DNA of 64,000 nucleotides, taken from the NCBI GenBank assembly GCA_965262665.1, contig CBDHFR010000004.1, forward strand, positions 2,976,001 through 3,040,000. The letters run 5' to 3'. This DNA is from CBDBND01 sp965262665 (lineage in GTDB: Bacteria; Pseudomonadota; Alphaproteobacteria; Rhodospirillales; Rhodospirillaceae). Positions 43,844-53,468 of the stretch are shown piece after piece (position 1 is the first letter of the stretch; each line of letters opens with the position of its first letter). The notes below the pieces were generated by a model that made no database searches, was not told the origin of the DNA, and worked only from the letters and a program-made list of their open reading frames with translations. Position numbers and translations under genes: made by a program.

Positions 43844-44124
43844 CAGAATGAGGAGTAGTTTGTTATTACGCGGTAAGATGGGGCTGCCTTTCGTCCGTAA
43901 CCAAACTGGTTTCTCTGAACAATCATACCAGTCCAGTCGAAAAGGAAAAATCAGGCTCCCTTACATTGGTCAAACGGTGCCTGTTCCCGGAACAAAAAGT
44001 GAATAGCCAAACCATCATTTCCAAAAATTCGTCCTCAACCGGGCAATTCCTCACAGAGGCCATAGCCTGGCACCCTTGGTTCCCCCGGCATACCCTCCTG
44101 TGTTACTTGTGAAAGAGGATGTTA

Positions 44125-45183
44125 GAGCATTTCCGATTTATTCTGACGCATAGCCGTCAGCAACCAAGAAGTTCCTGCAGTGCTCGTGATTGAAGAGGCC
44201 GCAGACGTTACCGGCGGCTTTCCACAGATCATCGATGGTGCGGGGTTTTAAGCGCTTCATGTGAGCTTTGAACTTTGAAAATGCGAGCTCGATCGGGTTG
44301 AAGTCCGGCGCATAGGGTGGCAGGAACAAAAGCCATGCGCCCCGCTTTTCAACCGCCCGCCTGGCACCGTCGCGTTTGTCGGCCGGCAGATTGCCGGGGA
44401 CAACAACAGCGCCTTTTTGAAGGGTCGGGGCGCGTTGCGTTTTGATGTACTGCTCGAATGCATCACCGTCCATGGCGCCCTCGATCAAATCAGGGCACCC
44501 AGGGCGCGGTCAGGCCGTCACCGCGCAATCCGGCAATGAAGGTCATGGTTTTCCAATGACCATGGGGAATGGCGGCAACCATCCGCTGGCCGCTGGGACA
44601 GCGCCCCCGCAGGCGCGCCATTTTGGTATTGATACTTGTTTCGTCAAGGAACACGATCCTGCCGACCCGCTCGGGATGGGCCGGGAGCCGGGCCTGACGT
44701 TGGCGCCAAACCACGCGTGCTGCCTGCCCATCCGCGCGTTCCTGTTCACTGGCGTGGGCGGTTTTTTTAAAGCTGATCTTGCGCGCGCGGAACCAGTCAT
44801 TAATCGTCGAAGTCGGCGCAATCACTTGGTGAACTTCGTCCAAACGCTCAGACAGCTCTTGCAGTGTCGGGTCTGGCGTCTCCTTAATCCAGCGCAGGAT
44901 ATCCTCGCCGTCAAGGATCAAGACGGCGCTGGCGCGACGGCCGTGGCTTGACCGCGACAGTCCCCTCGTCTTCATATCGCCCGACATACCGCACCGCTGA
45001 GCTTGCGCTCACCTCAAAAAGGGCTGCCGCCTGACGGCGCGACATGCCCGACGCCACTTTCCTCGCCAAACGAATACGCAGGTCTTCCGATACAGCCACG
45101 ATGCCCCCGCCAAAGCGGCTATCGAATCAGTCCGCCAAGACCATGACAACAAAATTTTGATTCATTCAACCTCGGAAACGCTC
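44125..45183 (-). mobile_element. IS630-type insertion sequence IS-C, copy 2
   Basis: 1059 bp between TA 44123-44124 and TA 45184-45185, inverted relative to copy 1 at 24808-25866. Ends are GAGCATTTCCGA on the left and, as complement, GAGCGTTTCCGA on the right. It cuts the WbqC-like gene on its right. The left flank carries no WbqC-like sequence, so the missing half was lost by deletion or rearrangement. Confidence 0.88.
44138..45099 (-). pseudogene. IS630-family transposase of IS-C copy 2, frameshifted
   Basis: Same protein as in copy 1. The N-terminal half (ATG 45099) ends early at a one-base insertion near 44918 (CCTTGACGG versus CCTTACGG). The poly-A site has seven A and is in frame here (SFKKTAHA). 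The shared break near 44489 separates the first Asp domain from GDAFEQYIKTQRAPTLQ and PPYAPDFNPIELAFSK. Copy 2 therefore has one private and one shared break. Neither IS-C copy encodes an uninterrupted transposase. Confidence 0.8.
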
Positions 45184-45188
45184 TAAGT

Positions 45189-45539
45189 TCTGTTGACGGT
45201 ACTGTTGTCGATTATCTTGACAAAACACTTCATTACAGTTGTGAAGTTCTGGACCCACCCTTCAACCTCGTCAGATCGAGCACTTTAGGGTTAGATCCAA
45301 AAATAAAAGGGCAAGACCGAATTATTGAAGTCGTTAAGAGCCTTGAAGGCGACCGATACATCAACCTACAGGGAGGTTCTGCACTTTATGATCCGAGCGC
45401 TTTCGCAACTGAGGATATTGCGCTTGACATTCTTCCTGACTTTGCCGGTGAAATGGCGAGCATTCTTCAACGCCTTCTGACGGAACCTGCGGATTCAATT
45501 CGAAGGGAAATCGTTAGCCAACCGACTTTATCTCGGTAG
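45189..45539 (+). pseudogene. WbqC-like family protein, C-terminal remnant
   Basis: An open plus-strand frame without a start: FNLVRSSTLGLDPKIKGQDR, IIEVVKSLEGDRYINLQGG, SALYDPSAF and a helical tail ending TLSR. This is the pattern of WbqC-like proteins (a DUF-type family in O-antigen loci), where KGQDRLIEI-like, YxNxxGG and LYD are conserved (family recall). The N-terminal half is missing because IS-C copy 2 begins at 45183. It overlaps the end of gltD on the other strand by 12 bases. Its presence suggests this stretch once held O-antigen genes, as does the dehydratase gene at 53.5 kb. Confidence 0.6.
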
Positions 45540-46997
45540 CGCGCTGCGCCCCATGAGATATTCATCGACGGCTCGGGCACATTGGCGGCCTTCACGGATA
45601 GCCCAAACCACCAACGATTGACCGCGGCGCATGTCACCGGCGGTGAAAACATTCGAAATAGAGGTCTGATACCGCAGGGTGTCCGCTTTGACATTGCCAC
45701 GGTTGTCCTGTTCGACATTCAACTCTGTCAACAGGCCATCATGGACCGGATGGACGAAGCCCATGGCCAGCAATACCAGATCGGCTTTGATTTCAAAGGT
45801 ACTCTCGGGAACATCAGACATGGTCATGCGGCCATCGTCGCCTTTGACCCATTCGATATGCGCGCACTCCAATGCCCCAACTCGGCCGGTGCCGTCATCG
45901 ACGAAAGATTTTGTGGTCACGCTGAATTCCCGTTCTGCCCCCTCCTCCTGCGACGATGAGGTGCGGAACTTCAACGGCCAATAGGGCCAAACCAGGAGTT
46001 TGTTCTCCCGGTCCGGCGGCCGATCGAGAATTTCTAGTTGGGTCACGGAGACCGCGCCTTGGCGATGGGATGTACCAATGCAGTCAGAGCCCGTATCACC
46101 GCCGCCGATCACCACAACATGCCGGTTGTTTGCAAGAATGGCGCCGTCTTTTTCCTCACTAGGAACTGTATTATCACCGGCAACCCGCTTGTTCTGTTGT
46201 ATGAGGAAGTCCATGGCAAAATGAATGCCATCGAGATCACAACCCGGAACCGGAAGATCGCGGGGCGCTTCAGCGCCGCCTGATAGGATGACGGCATCAA
46301 AGTCACGTCTGAGCTGGGTGGCGGATTGATCAACCCCAATGTTGACACTGGTCTTGAACTCAACGCCGTCAGCCTGCATTTGCTCCATGCGCCGGTCGAT
46401 CAGGTGTTTTTCCATTTTGAAGTCGGGAATACCGTAGCGTAGCAGGCCACCGATACGGTCGTTCTTTTCGAACAACGTGACCGCATGGCCAGCCCGGGCC
46501 AATTGCTGCGCGGCCGCCATCCCCGCCGGGCCTGATCCGACAACGGCCACCGACTTGCCGGTGCTTTTGCCCGGCGGCTGCGGCGTGACCCATCCGTTTT
46601 CAAAGCCTTTGTCGATGATGGTGCATTCAATGGTTTTGATGGCCACCGGATCATTGTTAATATTCAGCGTGCAGGCCTCTTCGCACGGTGCGGGGCAAAT
46701 GCGACCGGTAAATTCGGGAAAGTTGTTGGTCTCGTGCAGGGCATCAAGGGCCTCTCGCCAATGACTGTGGTAAACTAGGTCATTCCAATCGGGAATCAGG
46801 TTGTTAACCGGGCAGCCGTTGTGACAAAATGGCACACCGCAATCCATACACCGCGCGCCTTGCAGTTGTGTCGCCTCGTCGCCAAGGGGCTGAACAAATT
46901 CCTGCCACGTCTTAACCCGCTCTTCCACGGCTTCAGACATGCGGTCGGCCCGTTCAATTTCCAGAAAACCGGTCGTCTTACCCACGAGCGGCCTCAC
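45528..46997 (-). CDS. gltD: Glutamate synthase small subunit (NADPH)
   Basis: 489 residues. It supplies electrons from NADPH through FAD to GltB for glutamate synthesis from glutamine and 2-oxoglutarate. The N-terminal cysteine domain (CMDCGVPFCHNGCP and CPAPCEEAC, about residues 47-110) holds the [4Fe-4S] clusters. The FAD site is VAVVGSGPAGMAAAQQLARAG (in two overlapping parts, about 150) and the NADPH site VVVIGGGDTGSDCIG (about 290). The FAD-binding C-terminus (FTAGDMRRGQSLVVWAI) is intact. It overlaps the end of gltB by 20 bases. Confidence 0.97.
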   Translation of the reverse strand: MRPLVGKTTGFLEIERADRMSEAVEERVKTWQEFVQPLGDEATQLQGARCMDCGVPFCHNGCPVNNLIPDWNDLVYHSHWREALDALHETNNFPEFTGRICPAPCEEACTLNINNDPVAIKTIECTIIDKGFENGWVTPQPPGKSTGKSVAVVGSGPAGMAAAQQLARAGHAVTLFEKNDRIGGLLRYGIPDFKMEKHLIDRRMEQMQADGVEFKTSVNIGVDQSATQLRRDFDAVILSGGAEAPRDLPVPGCDLDGIHFAMDFLIQQNKRVAGDNTVPSEEKDGAILANNRHVVVIGGGDTGSDCIGTSHRQGAVSVTQLEILDRPPDRENKLLVWPYWPLKFRTSSSQEEGAEREFSVTTKSFVDDGTGRVGALECAHIEWVKGDDGRMTMSDVPESTFEIKADLVLLAMGFVHPVHDGLLTELNVEQDNRGNVKADTLRYQTSISNVFTAGDMRRGQSLVVWAIREGRQCARAVDEYLMGRSALPR

Positions 46998-49900
46998 GTT
47001 TTTCAGGTTCTGTACTGGCCGGGGGCGAGTCCGTTTCGAATTGATTCTCGGTCAAAGCACGGCGGTAGTCTGTCGGCACCACTTTGACGAATTTGGGTAA
47101 AAGCGCACTCCAATTGTCGAGCACATGTTTGGCCCGGGCACTGCCGGTGTAGTGCATGTGCCGTTCAATCAAACTCTTAAGCCTGGTTTCATCGTTGGAA
47201 AGTGGGTCGCCCAGCAACGGCCCGGCCAACTCCCGGTCAGTCCCGGCTGAATCTGTGTCCACCGATTCCAGTTCCACCATCTGCATGTTGCAGCGTTTAT
47301 CGAAATCTCCCGCTTCGTCAAGCACATAAGCGATACCGCCACTCATGCCAGCGGCAAAGTTGCGTCCCGTTCCGCCCAAAACGACGATGCATCCGCCTGT
47401 CATATATTCGCAACCGTGATCGCCAACCCCTTCGACAACGACGACTGCGCCCGAGTTCCGCACACCGAAGCGCTCACCAGCCACACCGGAGACATAACAC
47501 TCCCCAGCAATCGCGCCGTAGAGAAGCGTGTTGCCGACGACGATGTTCTTAGACGCATCCAGTTTTGACTCTTCAGGCAGATAAACAGAGATGCGCCCAC
47601 CGGACATGCCCTTACCCAAATAGTCGTTAGCTTCACCGATCAGCTCCAAACTGATTCCACGCGTCAGAAAAGCGCCGAAGCTCTGTCCTGCACTGCCACG
47701 GGCGGTTATGGAAATAGTGTCTTCCGGCAGACCTTCATGGCCGTATTTCATCGCCACTTCGCCTGACAGCATGGTGCCAAAGGTCCGGTTCCGGTTGGTG
47801 ATCGGCGTGTCGATTTTGACGGGCGCGCCTTTTTCAAGGGCAGGCTTTGACTTCTCGATCAACATGTTGTCGAGCGCTTTGTCGAGCTGGTGATCCTGAC
47901 CTTCGCAATTGTAAATAGGCACATCCGGGCCAACGTCCGGCCGGTGGAACAGTTTGCCGAGGTCCACACCTTGTGCTTTCCAGTGATCGACCGCTCTACG
48001 TGAGTCCAGCCGGTCAACCCGGCCAATCATATCCTTGAAAGTGTGGAAACCCATTTGCGCCATGATTTCACGCAGTTCTTCAGCCACCATGAAGAAATAA
48101 TTGACGACGCTTTCAGGCGTGCCGGCAAAACGTTTACGCAAAACCGGATCCTGAGTCGCAACGCCGACGGGACAGGTATTGAGATGACACTTGCGCATCA
48201 TGATGCAGCCAAGGGTAATGAGCGGAGCTGTTGAGAACCCGAATTCGTCGGCGCCGAGCAGCGCGCCCACGGCAACGTCTCGGCCAGTGCGAAAGCCACC
48301 GTCCGCTTGAACAGCAATGCGGCTTCGCAAATGATTGAGAACTAGGGTTTGTTGGGTTTCGGCCAGGCCGATTTCCCAGGGCAAACCAGCATGGGTGACA
48401 GACGTGAGCGGGCTTGCGCCTGTTCCCCCTTCGTATCCGGAGATGGTGACGTGGTCGGAGCGGGCCTTAGCCACGCCGGCAGCGACTGTGCCCACACCCA
48501 CCTCGGATACCAGTTTGACACTGACCCGGGCCGCCGGATTGACGTTCTTAAGGTCGTGAATGAGCTGAGCGATGTCTTCGATCGAATAGATATCGTGGTG
48601 CGGTGGTGGTGAGATCAGTCCCACACCTGGCGTCGAATAGCGCACCTTGGCAATCTGCGCATTGACCTTGTATCCCGGCAGTTGGCCCCCCTCTCCGGGT
48701 TTGGCCCCTTGGGCGATCTTGATCTGCAGGTCATCCGCATTGACCAGATACTCAGCCGTCACCCCAAACCGGCCTGATGCAACCTGCTTGATAGCCGAGC
48801 GCATGGAATCCCCGTTGGGCAGGGGAATAAAACGATCAGGCTCTTCGCCCCCCTCACCCGTATTGGATTTACCACCGATGCGATTCATGGCGATGGCCAA
48901 AGACGAGTGCGCTTCCCGGGAAATGGACCCAAAGGACATGGCGCCGGTGGCAAAACGTTTGAAGATTTCTACAGCCGGTTCAACCTCATCCAAGGACAAC
49001 GGTCTGGCTGCTGGCTTAAACTCCATCAATCCGCGAATGGTCAACAATCGCTCGTTTTGATCATTAATGAGTTTGGCGAATTCCGCGTAGGTGTCCCGGC
49101 TGTTGCTGCGGGATGCATGCTGAAGTTTGGCAATGCTGTCCGGTGACCAGGCATGCTCTTCTCCACGCAGCCGGAACTGATATTCGCCACCCGGTTCGAG
49201 CATGGCTTGAGTGACGTTGCCCTGGCTGAACGCCGCACGATGGCGCTCAAAGGTTTCGCGGGCGACTTCGGCAAGACCGATCCCTTCGATACTGACCGAT
49301 GTGCCAATGAAATACCGGTCGACAAAGGTGCTGGCCAGACCAATGGAATCGAAAATCTGCGCGCCACAGTAGGACTGATAAGTGGAGATGCCCATTTTAG
49401 ACATCACTTTAAGGATGCCCTTGTTCATAGCTTTGACGTAATTCACCTGCACGTCCTCTGCACTGACTTGATCCGCAAATCCCGAACGGGCCGCTTCAAG
49501 CGTTTCAAACGCTAGATAGGGATAGATTGCCTCGGCCCCGTATCCCGCCAACAGGCACATATGATGCACTTCGCGGGCTTCACCGGTCTCTACAATCAAC
49601 CCGACTTCCGTGCGCAAACCGCGCCGCACCAAATGATGATGGACCGCTGCTGTCGCCAGCAGTGCCGGAATGGCGATGTGATCCGGCCCGATATTCTTGT
49701 CAGAAAGAATAAGGATGTTATCGCCCGCATTCACTGCATCTTCGGCACTGCGGCACAGACTGCGCAAGGCCATTTCCATGCCCTCAGCCCGTTCCGAGGC
49801 AGGGTACGTAATATCCAGAGTATGGGACTTGAACCGTTCACCCACCAGATCGCCGATGTGACGGATCTTGTCCATCTCGTCTTCGGTTAAGATCGGTTGG

Positions 49901-51735
49901 TGCGCCTCCAAGCGCCAGTGAGTGCCGCCTTGATCAAGCCCCAGGAGATTGGGCCGCGGCCCGATCAGCGTCACCAGAGATGTCACTAATTCTTCCCGGA
50001 TCGCATCAATGGGTGGATTGGTGACTTGGGCGAAGCATTGTTTGAAATAGGTGTAGAGCAGTTTCGGCCGGTCGGACAAAACCGATATGGGGGTATCCCG
50101 GCCCATGGATCCAATTGGATCTTCGCCCTTGGTCGCCGCCGGTTCGAGAAAGAAACTGAGATCTTCTTGGGTATAGCCAAAGGCTTGCTGGCGCGGCAGC
50201 AGAGGGCCAGCCGGACCTGGTTGCTCGGAGTTTTTGGGTTGCGGCAGATCTTCCAGACGGATTTGAGTTTTAGCTAGCCATTCCCGATAGGGTTTGGCCG
50301 AAGACAACGTGTTCTTTAATTCATCATCGTCGATGATGCGCCCTTCTTCCGTATCGATGAGCAGCATTTTGCCCGGCTGCAGGCGCCATTTTTTGACGAT
50401 CTTGCTTTCCGGAATCTCATTGAGGACCCCGCACTCAGACGCCATGACGACGAGGTCATCGTCGGTCACGATGTAGCGCGCTGGCCGCAAGCCATTACGG
50501 TCAAGGGTGGCGCCGATCTGGCGACCATCCGTAAAAGCCACCGCAGCCGGACCATCCCAAGGTTCCATTAAGGCCGCATAGTATTCGTAGAAATCTTTAC
50601 GCGATTCATCCATCAGCGGATTACGGCTCCACGCTTCCGGAATCAACAGCATCATGGCGTGGGCCAGGGAATACCCGCCCATAAAAAGTAATTCCAAGGC
50701 ATTGTCGAAGCAGGCCGTGTCAGACTGACCTTCGGCAATGAGCGGCCACAGCTTCAACAAATCGTTGCCGAACAATTCCGATTTCATGGAATGACGTCGG
50801 GCGGTCATCCAATTGAGGTTGCCGCGCAACGTGTTGATTTCGCCGTTGTGGGCGATCATCCGATAGGGATGTGCCAACCGCCAAGACGGGAAAGTGTTTG
50901 TGGAAAAGCGCTGGTGAACCAAAGCCAAAGCGGTGACAACCCGCGGATCATTGAGATCATCGTAGTAACTGCCAACCTGCGCTGCTAAGAGCATACCCTT
51001 GTAAACAATCGTGCGGGACGACATGGACGGGGCAAAGAAATCCCGGCCCGGATCGACATGGCGCGCGCGATCACCGTTGGCGATCTGCTTGCGGATGACA
51101 AATAACTTGCGTTCGAAGGCGTCTTGGTCCGTTACATTTTCGCCGCTGCCGATAAAGATTTGCCGGATTCTCGGCTCGGTGGCTTTGACGGTAACACCAA
51201 GCCCCTTACTGTTGACCGGCACGTCCCGCCACCCAAGGACTGTTTGTCCCTCGGCTTTGACGAACTTCTCGACAAACTGCTCGCAAACTTCACGCCGCGT
51301 GTCGTCTTTGGGCAGAAACATCATGCCAACGCCGTACTGACCAAACGGCGGGAGTTCAAACCCCAGTTTGGCAGTTTCTTCGCGATAATAGGCGTCGGGG
51401 ATTTGAATCAGAATGCCGGAACCGTCACCGGCGAGCTCATCAGCACCAACCGCTCCGCGATGCTCCAGATTCTCAAGAACCCGTAACCCTTGCTCAACCA
51501 GCGTATGACTTTTGGCCCCTTTGAAGTTGACGACAAAGCCAACCCCGCAGGAATCATGTTCATTGGCCGGATTATAGAGACCCTGCCGTTCCGGGCTTGT
51601 GGCACCGGTTTTTTCAGTTGGCAAATCGCCGCTGTTCGCTAAGAACGCGCTCAAACGGTCCTCCAGACAATGCAAATCCCCTCCCCTTGGCGTCACCAAG
51701 GGACCCCCCTCACACAGTCCCCTAGCCGATTCCAC
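46978..51735 (-). CDS. gltB: Glutamate synthase large subunit
   Basis: Up to 1585 residues. The class II glutamine amidotransferase domain begins with the catalytic Cys in HDSCGVGFVVNFKG (about residue 63). The FMN/synthase domain (about 850-1260) has GGKSNTGEGGEEPDRF and CIMMRKCHLNTCPVG with the [3Fe-4S] cysteines. The GXGXG repeat domain follows near 1330-1530 (GGCIVVLGGTGRNFAAGMSG). Starts before the catalytic Cys are uncertain: GltB is processed to begin at that Cys, and TTG 51624 or a later start would give a propeptide nearer the usual length than ATG 51735. It is the first gene of the gltBD operon and divergent from the NhaC-type gene. Confidence 0.96.
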   Translation of the reverse strand: MESARGLCEGGPLVTPRGGDLHCLEDRLSAFLANSGDLPTEKTGATSPERQGLYNPANEHDSCGVGFVVNFKGAKSHTLVEQGLRVLENLEHRGAVGADELAGDGSGILIQIPDAYYREETAKLGFELPPFGQYGVGMMFLPKDDTRREVCEQFVEKFVKAEGQTVLGWRDVPVNSKGLGVTVKATEPRIRQIFIGSGENVTDQDAFERKLFVIRKQIANGDRARHVDPGRDFFAPSMSSRTIVYKGMLLAAQVGSYYDDLNDPRVVTALALVHQRFSTNTFPSWRLAHPYRMIAHNGEINTLRGNLNWMTARRHSMKSELFGNDLLKLWPLIAEGQSDTACFDNALELLFMGGYSLAHAMMLLIPEAWSRNPLMDESRKDFYEYYAALMEPWDGPAAVAFTDGRQIGATLDRNGLRPARYIVTDDDLVVMASECGVLNEIPESKIVKKWRLQPGKMLLIDTEEGRIIDDDELKNTLSSAKPYREWLAKTQIRLEDLPQPKNSEQPGPAGPLLPRQQAFGYTQEDLSFFLEPAATKGEDPIGSMGRDTPISVLSDRPKLLYTYFKQCFAQVTNPPIDAIREELVTSLVTLIGPRPNLLGLDQGGTHWRLEAHQPILTEDEMDKIRHIGDLVGERFKSHTLDITYPASERAEGMEMALRSLCRSAEDAVNAGDNILILSDKNIGPDHIAIPALLATAAVHHHLVRRGLRTEVGLIVETGEAREVHHMCLLAGYGAEAIYPYLAFETLEAARSGFADQVSAEDVQVNYVKAMNKGILKVMSKMGISTYQSYCGAQIFDSIGLASTFVDRYFIGTSVSIEGIGLAEVARETFERHRAAFSQGNVTQAMLEPGGEYQFRLRGEEHAWSPDSIAKLQHASRSNSRDTYAEFAKLINDQNERLLTIRGLMEFKPAARPLSLDEVEPAVEIFKRFATGAMSFGSISREAHSSLAIAMNRIGGKSNTGEGGEEPDRFIPLPNGDSMRSAIKQVASGRFGVTAEYLVNADDLQIKIAQGAKPGEGGQLPGYKVNAQIAKVRYSTPGVGLISPPPHHDIYSIEDIAQLIHDLKNVNPAARVSVKLVSEVGVGTVAAGVAKARSDHVTISGYEGGTGASPLTSVTHAGLPWEIGLAETQQTLVLNHLRSRIAVQADGGFRTGRDVAVGALLGADEFGFSTAPLITLGCIMMRKCHLNTCPVGVATQDPVLRKRFAGTPESVVNYFFMVAEELREIMAQMGFHTFKDMIGRVDRLDSRRAVDHWKAQGVDLGKLFHRPDVGPDVPIYNCEGQDHQLDKALDNMLIEKSKPALEKGAPVKIDTPITNRNRTFGTMLSGEVAMKYGHEGLPEDTISITARGSAGQSFGAFLTRGISLELIGEANDYLGKGMSGGRISVYLPEESKLDASKNIVVGNTLLYGAIAGECYVSGVAGERFGVRNSGAVVVVEGVGDHGCEYMTGGCIVVLGGTGRNFAAGMSGGIAYVLDEAGDFDKRCNMQMVELESVDTDSAGTDRELAGPLLGDPLSNDETRLKSLIERHMHYTGSARAKHVLDNWSALLPKFVKVVPTDYRRALTENQFETDSPPASTEPEKREAARG

Positions 51736-51890
51736 ACCTCTTGCTCAACAGTTGATTTGAGGAAAGGGTAGAATCCCTTGGTTTTGAGAGGGTTAGATCA
51801 TCTGCGGGGGCATGTTTAGGAGGTAGTGCCAAGTGGCGACTTATCGAGATTTTTGGCCTTTTTAATGTTTAGTTTGGGGCTCCAAGTGCC

Positions 51891-51918
51891 TTGGCATAGT
51901 CATCGGAGCGGGTAGAGT
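51891..51918 (+). promoter_or_regulatory. Possible sigma-70 promoter for the NhaC-type antiporter
   Basis: TTGGCA (51891-51896) and TAGAGT (51913-51918) are separated by 16 bases, 32 bases upstream of the GTG start. A reasonable but unremarkable match. Nothing distinguishes it from chance beyond its position. Confidence 0.3.
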
Positions 51919-51950
51919 GTTGAAAAGGTTTGAGAAAAAGGGGTTCGACT

Positions 51951-53426
51951 GTGGGTGAACAGGGTCAGGGCGAAAAAATCGCCGAATTCGGACTGGTCGA
52001 GGCCCTATTCCCCATCGCGGTGCTGGTCCTATTAATAGTCAGTTCGGTGGCGGTATTCGGGGACGAGACCACCGGGGGGCCGGCTCAGATTGCCCTCATC
52101 AGCGCCGGTATGCTGACGGCCTATTTGGGGGTGCGCAAAGGCATAACGTGGCACACCCTCGAAAAAGCTGCCGTGCACGCCATTTCAAACGCCATGGTGG
52201 CCATATTGATCTTGCTGATGGTGGGAGCCCTGATCGGCGTTTGGATCGCCTCAGGCGTCATTCCGACGGTCATCTATTACGGCTCACTGGTGCTTGAGCC
52301 GTCTGTTTTCTACGTCGCCAGCCTAGTGCTGTGTTCCATAGTCTCGGTCGCAATCGGCAGCTCGTGGACAACCGCCGGCACGGTGGGGATCGCTCTGATC
52401 AGCATTGCCGGTGCAATGGGCCTATCCCTGGAAATGACAGCCGGCGCCATTATTTCGGGCGCCTATTTTGGCGATAAGTTATCCCCCCTGTCTGACACCA
52501 CAAATCTGGCGTCGGGGTTATCAGGAACGGAATTGTTTAAACACATCCGTTTCCTGCTCTGGACGACTATTCCTGCTTTCGTCGTCGCTCTTGTCTTTTT
52601 CACGGTTGCCAGTTTCTCAGTCACGGATGCTGCGCCGGCTGAGGAAATGGAGATCATGCGGTCTACGCTTGCACAGGAATTTTCTATCAACGGATTACTG
52701 TTTATCCCGCTTATTTGCATGTTTCTGCTGGCGGTGCGCCGCATTCCGCCTCTCGTCTCTATTTTTCTGTCGATCGTGATCGGTGGTGTCATGGGTGCGT
52801 TTTTTCAGGACTTGGCCAGCGAATCCTCGTCAATTGTCAGCGCAACAGGCGGACACATACAAAAGTATTGGTTGGCCGCGGGTACAGGGTTCGAACTTCA
52901 GAGCGGCAATGCAGCGCTGGACGATCTCCTCTCCCGTGGTGGCATGATTAGCGTGTTAACAACCATCTGGCTGATCATCAGTGCCATGTTTTTTAGTGGG
53001 ATGATGGAGCGGACGGGTGTGCTGCAGCGACTATTAGTAGCGCTGCTGACTCTTTTTAAGAAGGATGGCCATCTTATCTCGGGTGCCGGTATCACCGCGA
53101 TCGCAGCAAATGTAATTACATCTGACCAATACATGTCGATTGTCCTAACATCGCGTATGTACTCCGATGAATTTAAACGCAAAGGCTTAGATTCTGCGAA
53201 CTTGTCCCGTGTTGTGGAAGACAACGGCACTGTGACCTCGCCTCTTGTGCCGTGGAACACGTGCGGAGCATTTATGGCGGGAACGCTTGGCGTCACAACG
53301 TTTGCCTATCTTCCATATTGTATCTTCAACCTTATGAGTCCGGTCGTGTCTCATGTTTACGCGGCAATCGGATTCAAGATAGTGAAATTGGAAGATCAAA
53401 GTCCTGTGAAAGCGTATTCTGGATGA
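51951..53426 (+). CDS. nhaC: Na+/H+ antiporter, NhaC family
   Basis: About 491 residues from GTG 51951, which has AAAGGGG eight bases upstream; the frame extends to 51930. About 11-12 membrane helices. NhaC features include VVSVAIGSSWTTAGTVG-like sequence in helices 5-6, GAYFGDKLSPLSDTTNLASG (the conserved loop with charged residues), and NGTVTSPLVPWNTCGAFM near the C-terminus. It exports Na+ and maintains pH homeostasis. It is divergent from gltB and followed by the dehydratase gene. Confidence 0.92.
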   Translation: MGEQGQGEKIAEFGLVEALFPIAVLVLLIVSSVAVFGDETTGGPAQIALISAGMLTAYLGVRKGITWHTLEKAAVHAISNAMVAILILLMVGALIGVWIASGVIPTVIYYGSLVLEPSVFYVASLVLCSIVSVAIGSSWTTAGTVGIALISIAGAMGLSLEMTAGAIISGAYFGDKLSPLSDTTNLASGLSGTELFKHIRFLLWTTIPAFVVALVFFTVASFSVTDAAPAEEMEIMRSTLAQEFSINGLLFIPLICMFLLAVRRIPPLVSIFLSIVIGGVMGAFFQDLASESSSIVSATGGHIQKYWLAAGTGFELQSGNAALDDLLSRGGMISVLTTIWLIISAMFFSGMMERTGVLQRLLVALLTLFKKDGHLISGAGITAIAANVITSDQYMSIVLTSRMYSDEFKRKGLDSANLSRVVEDNGTVTSPLVPWNTCGAFMAGTLGVTTFAYLPYCIFNLMSPVVSHVYAAIGFKIVKLEDQSPVKAYSG

Positions 53427-53468
53427 ACACTTCGTATTGCTGCGTCACTTTATGGGCAACGCATTTTT

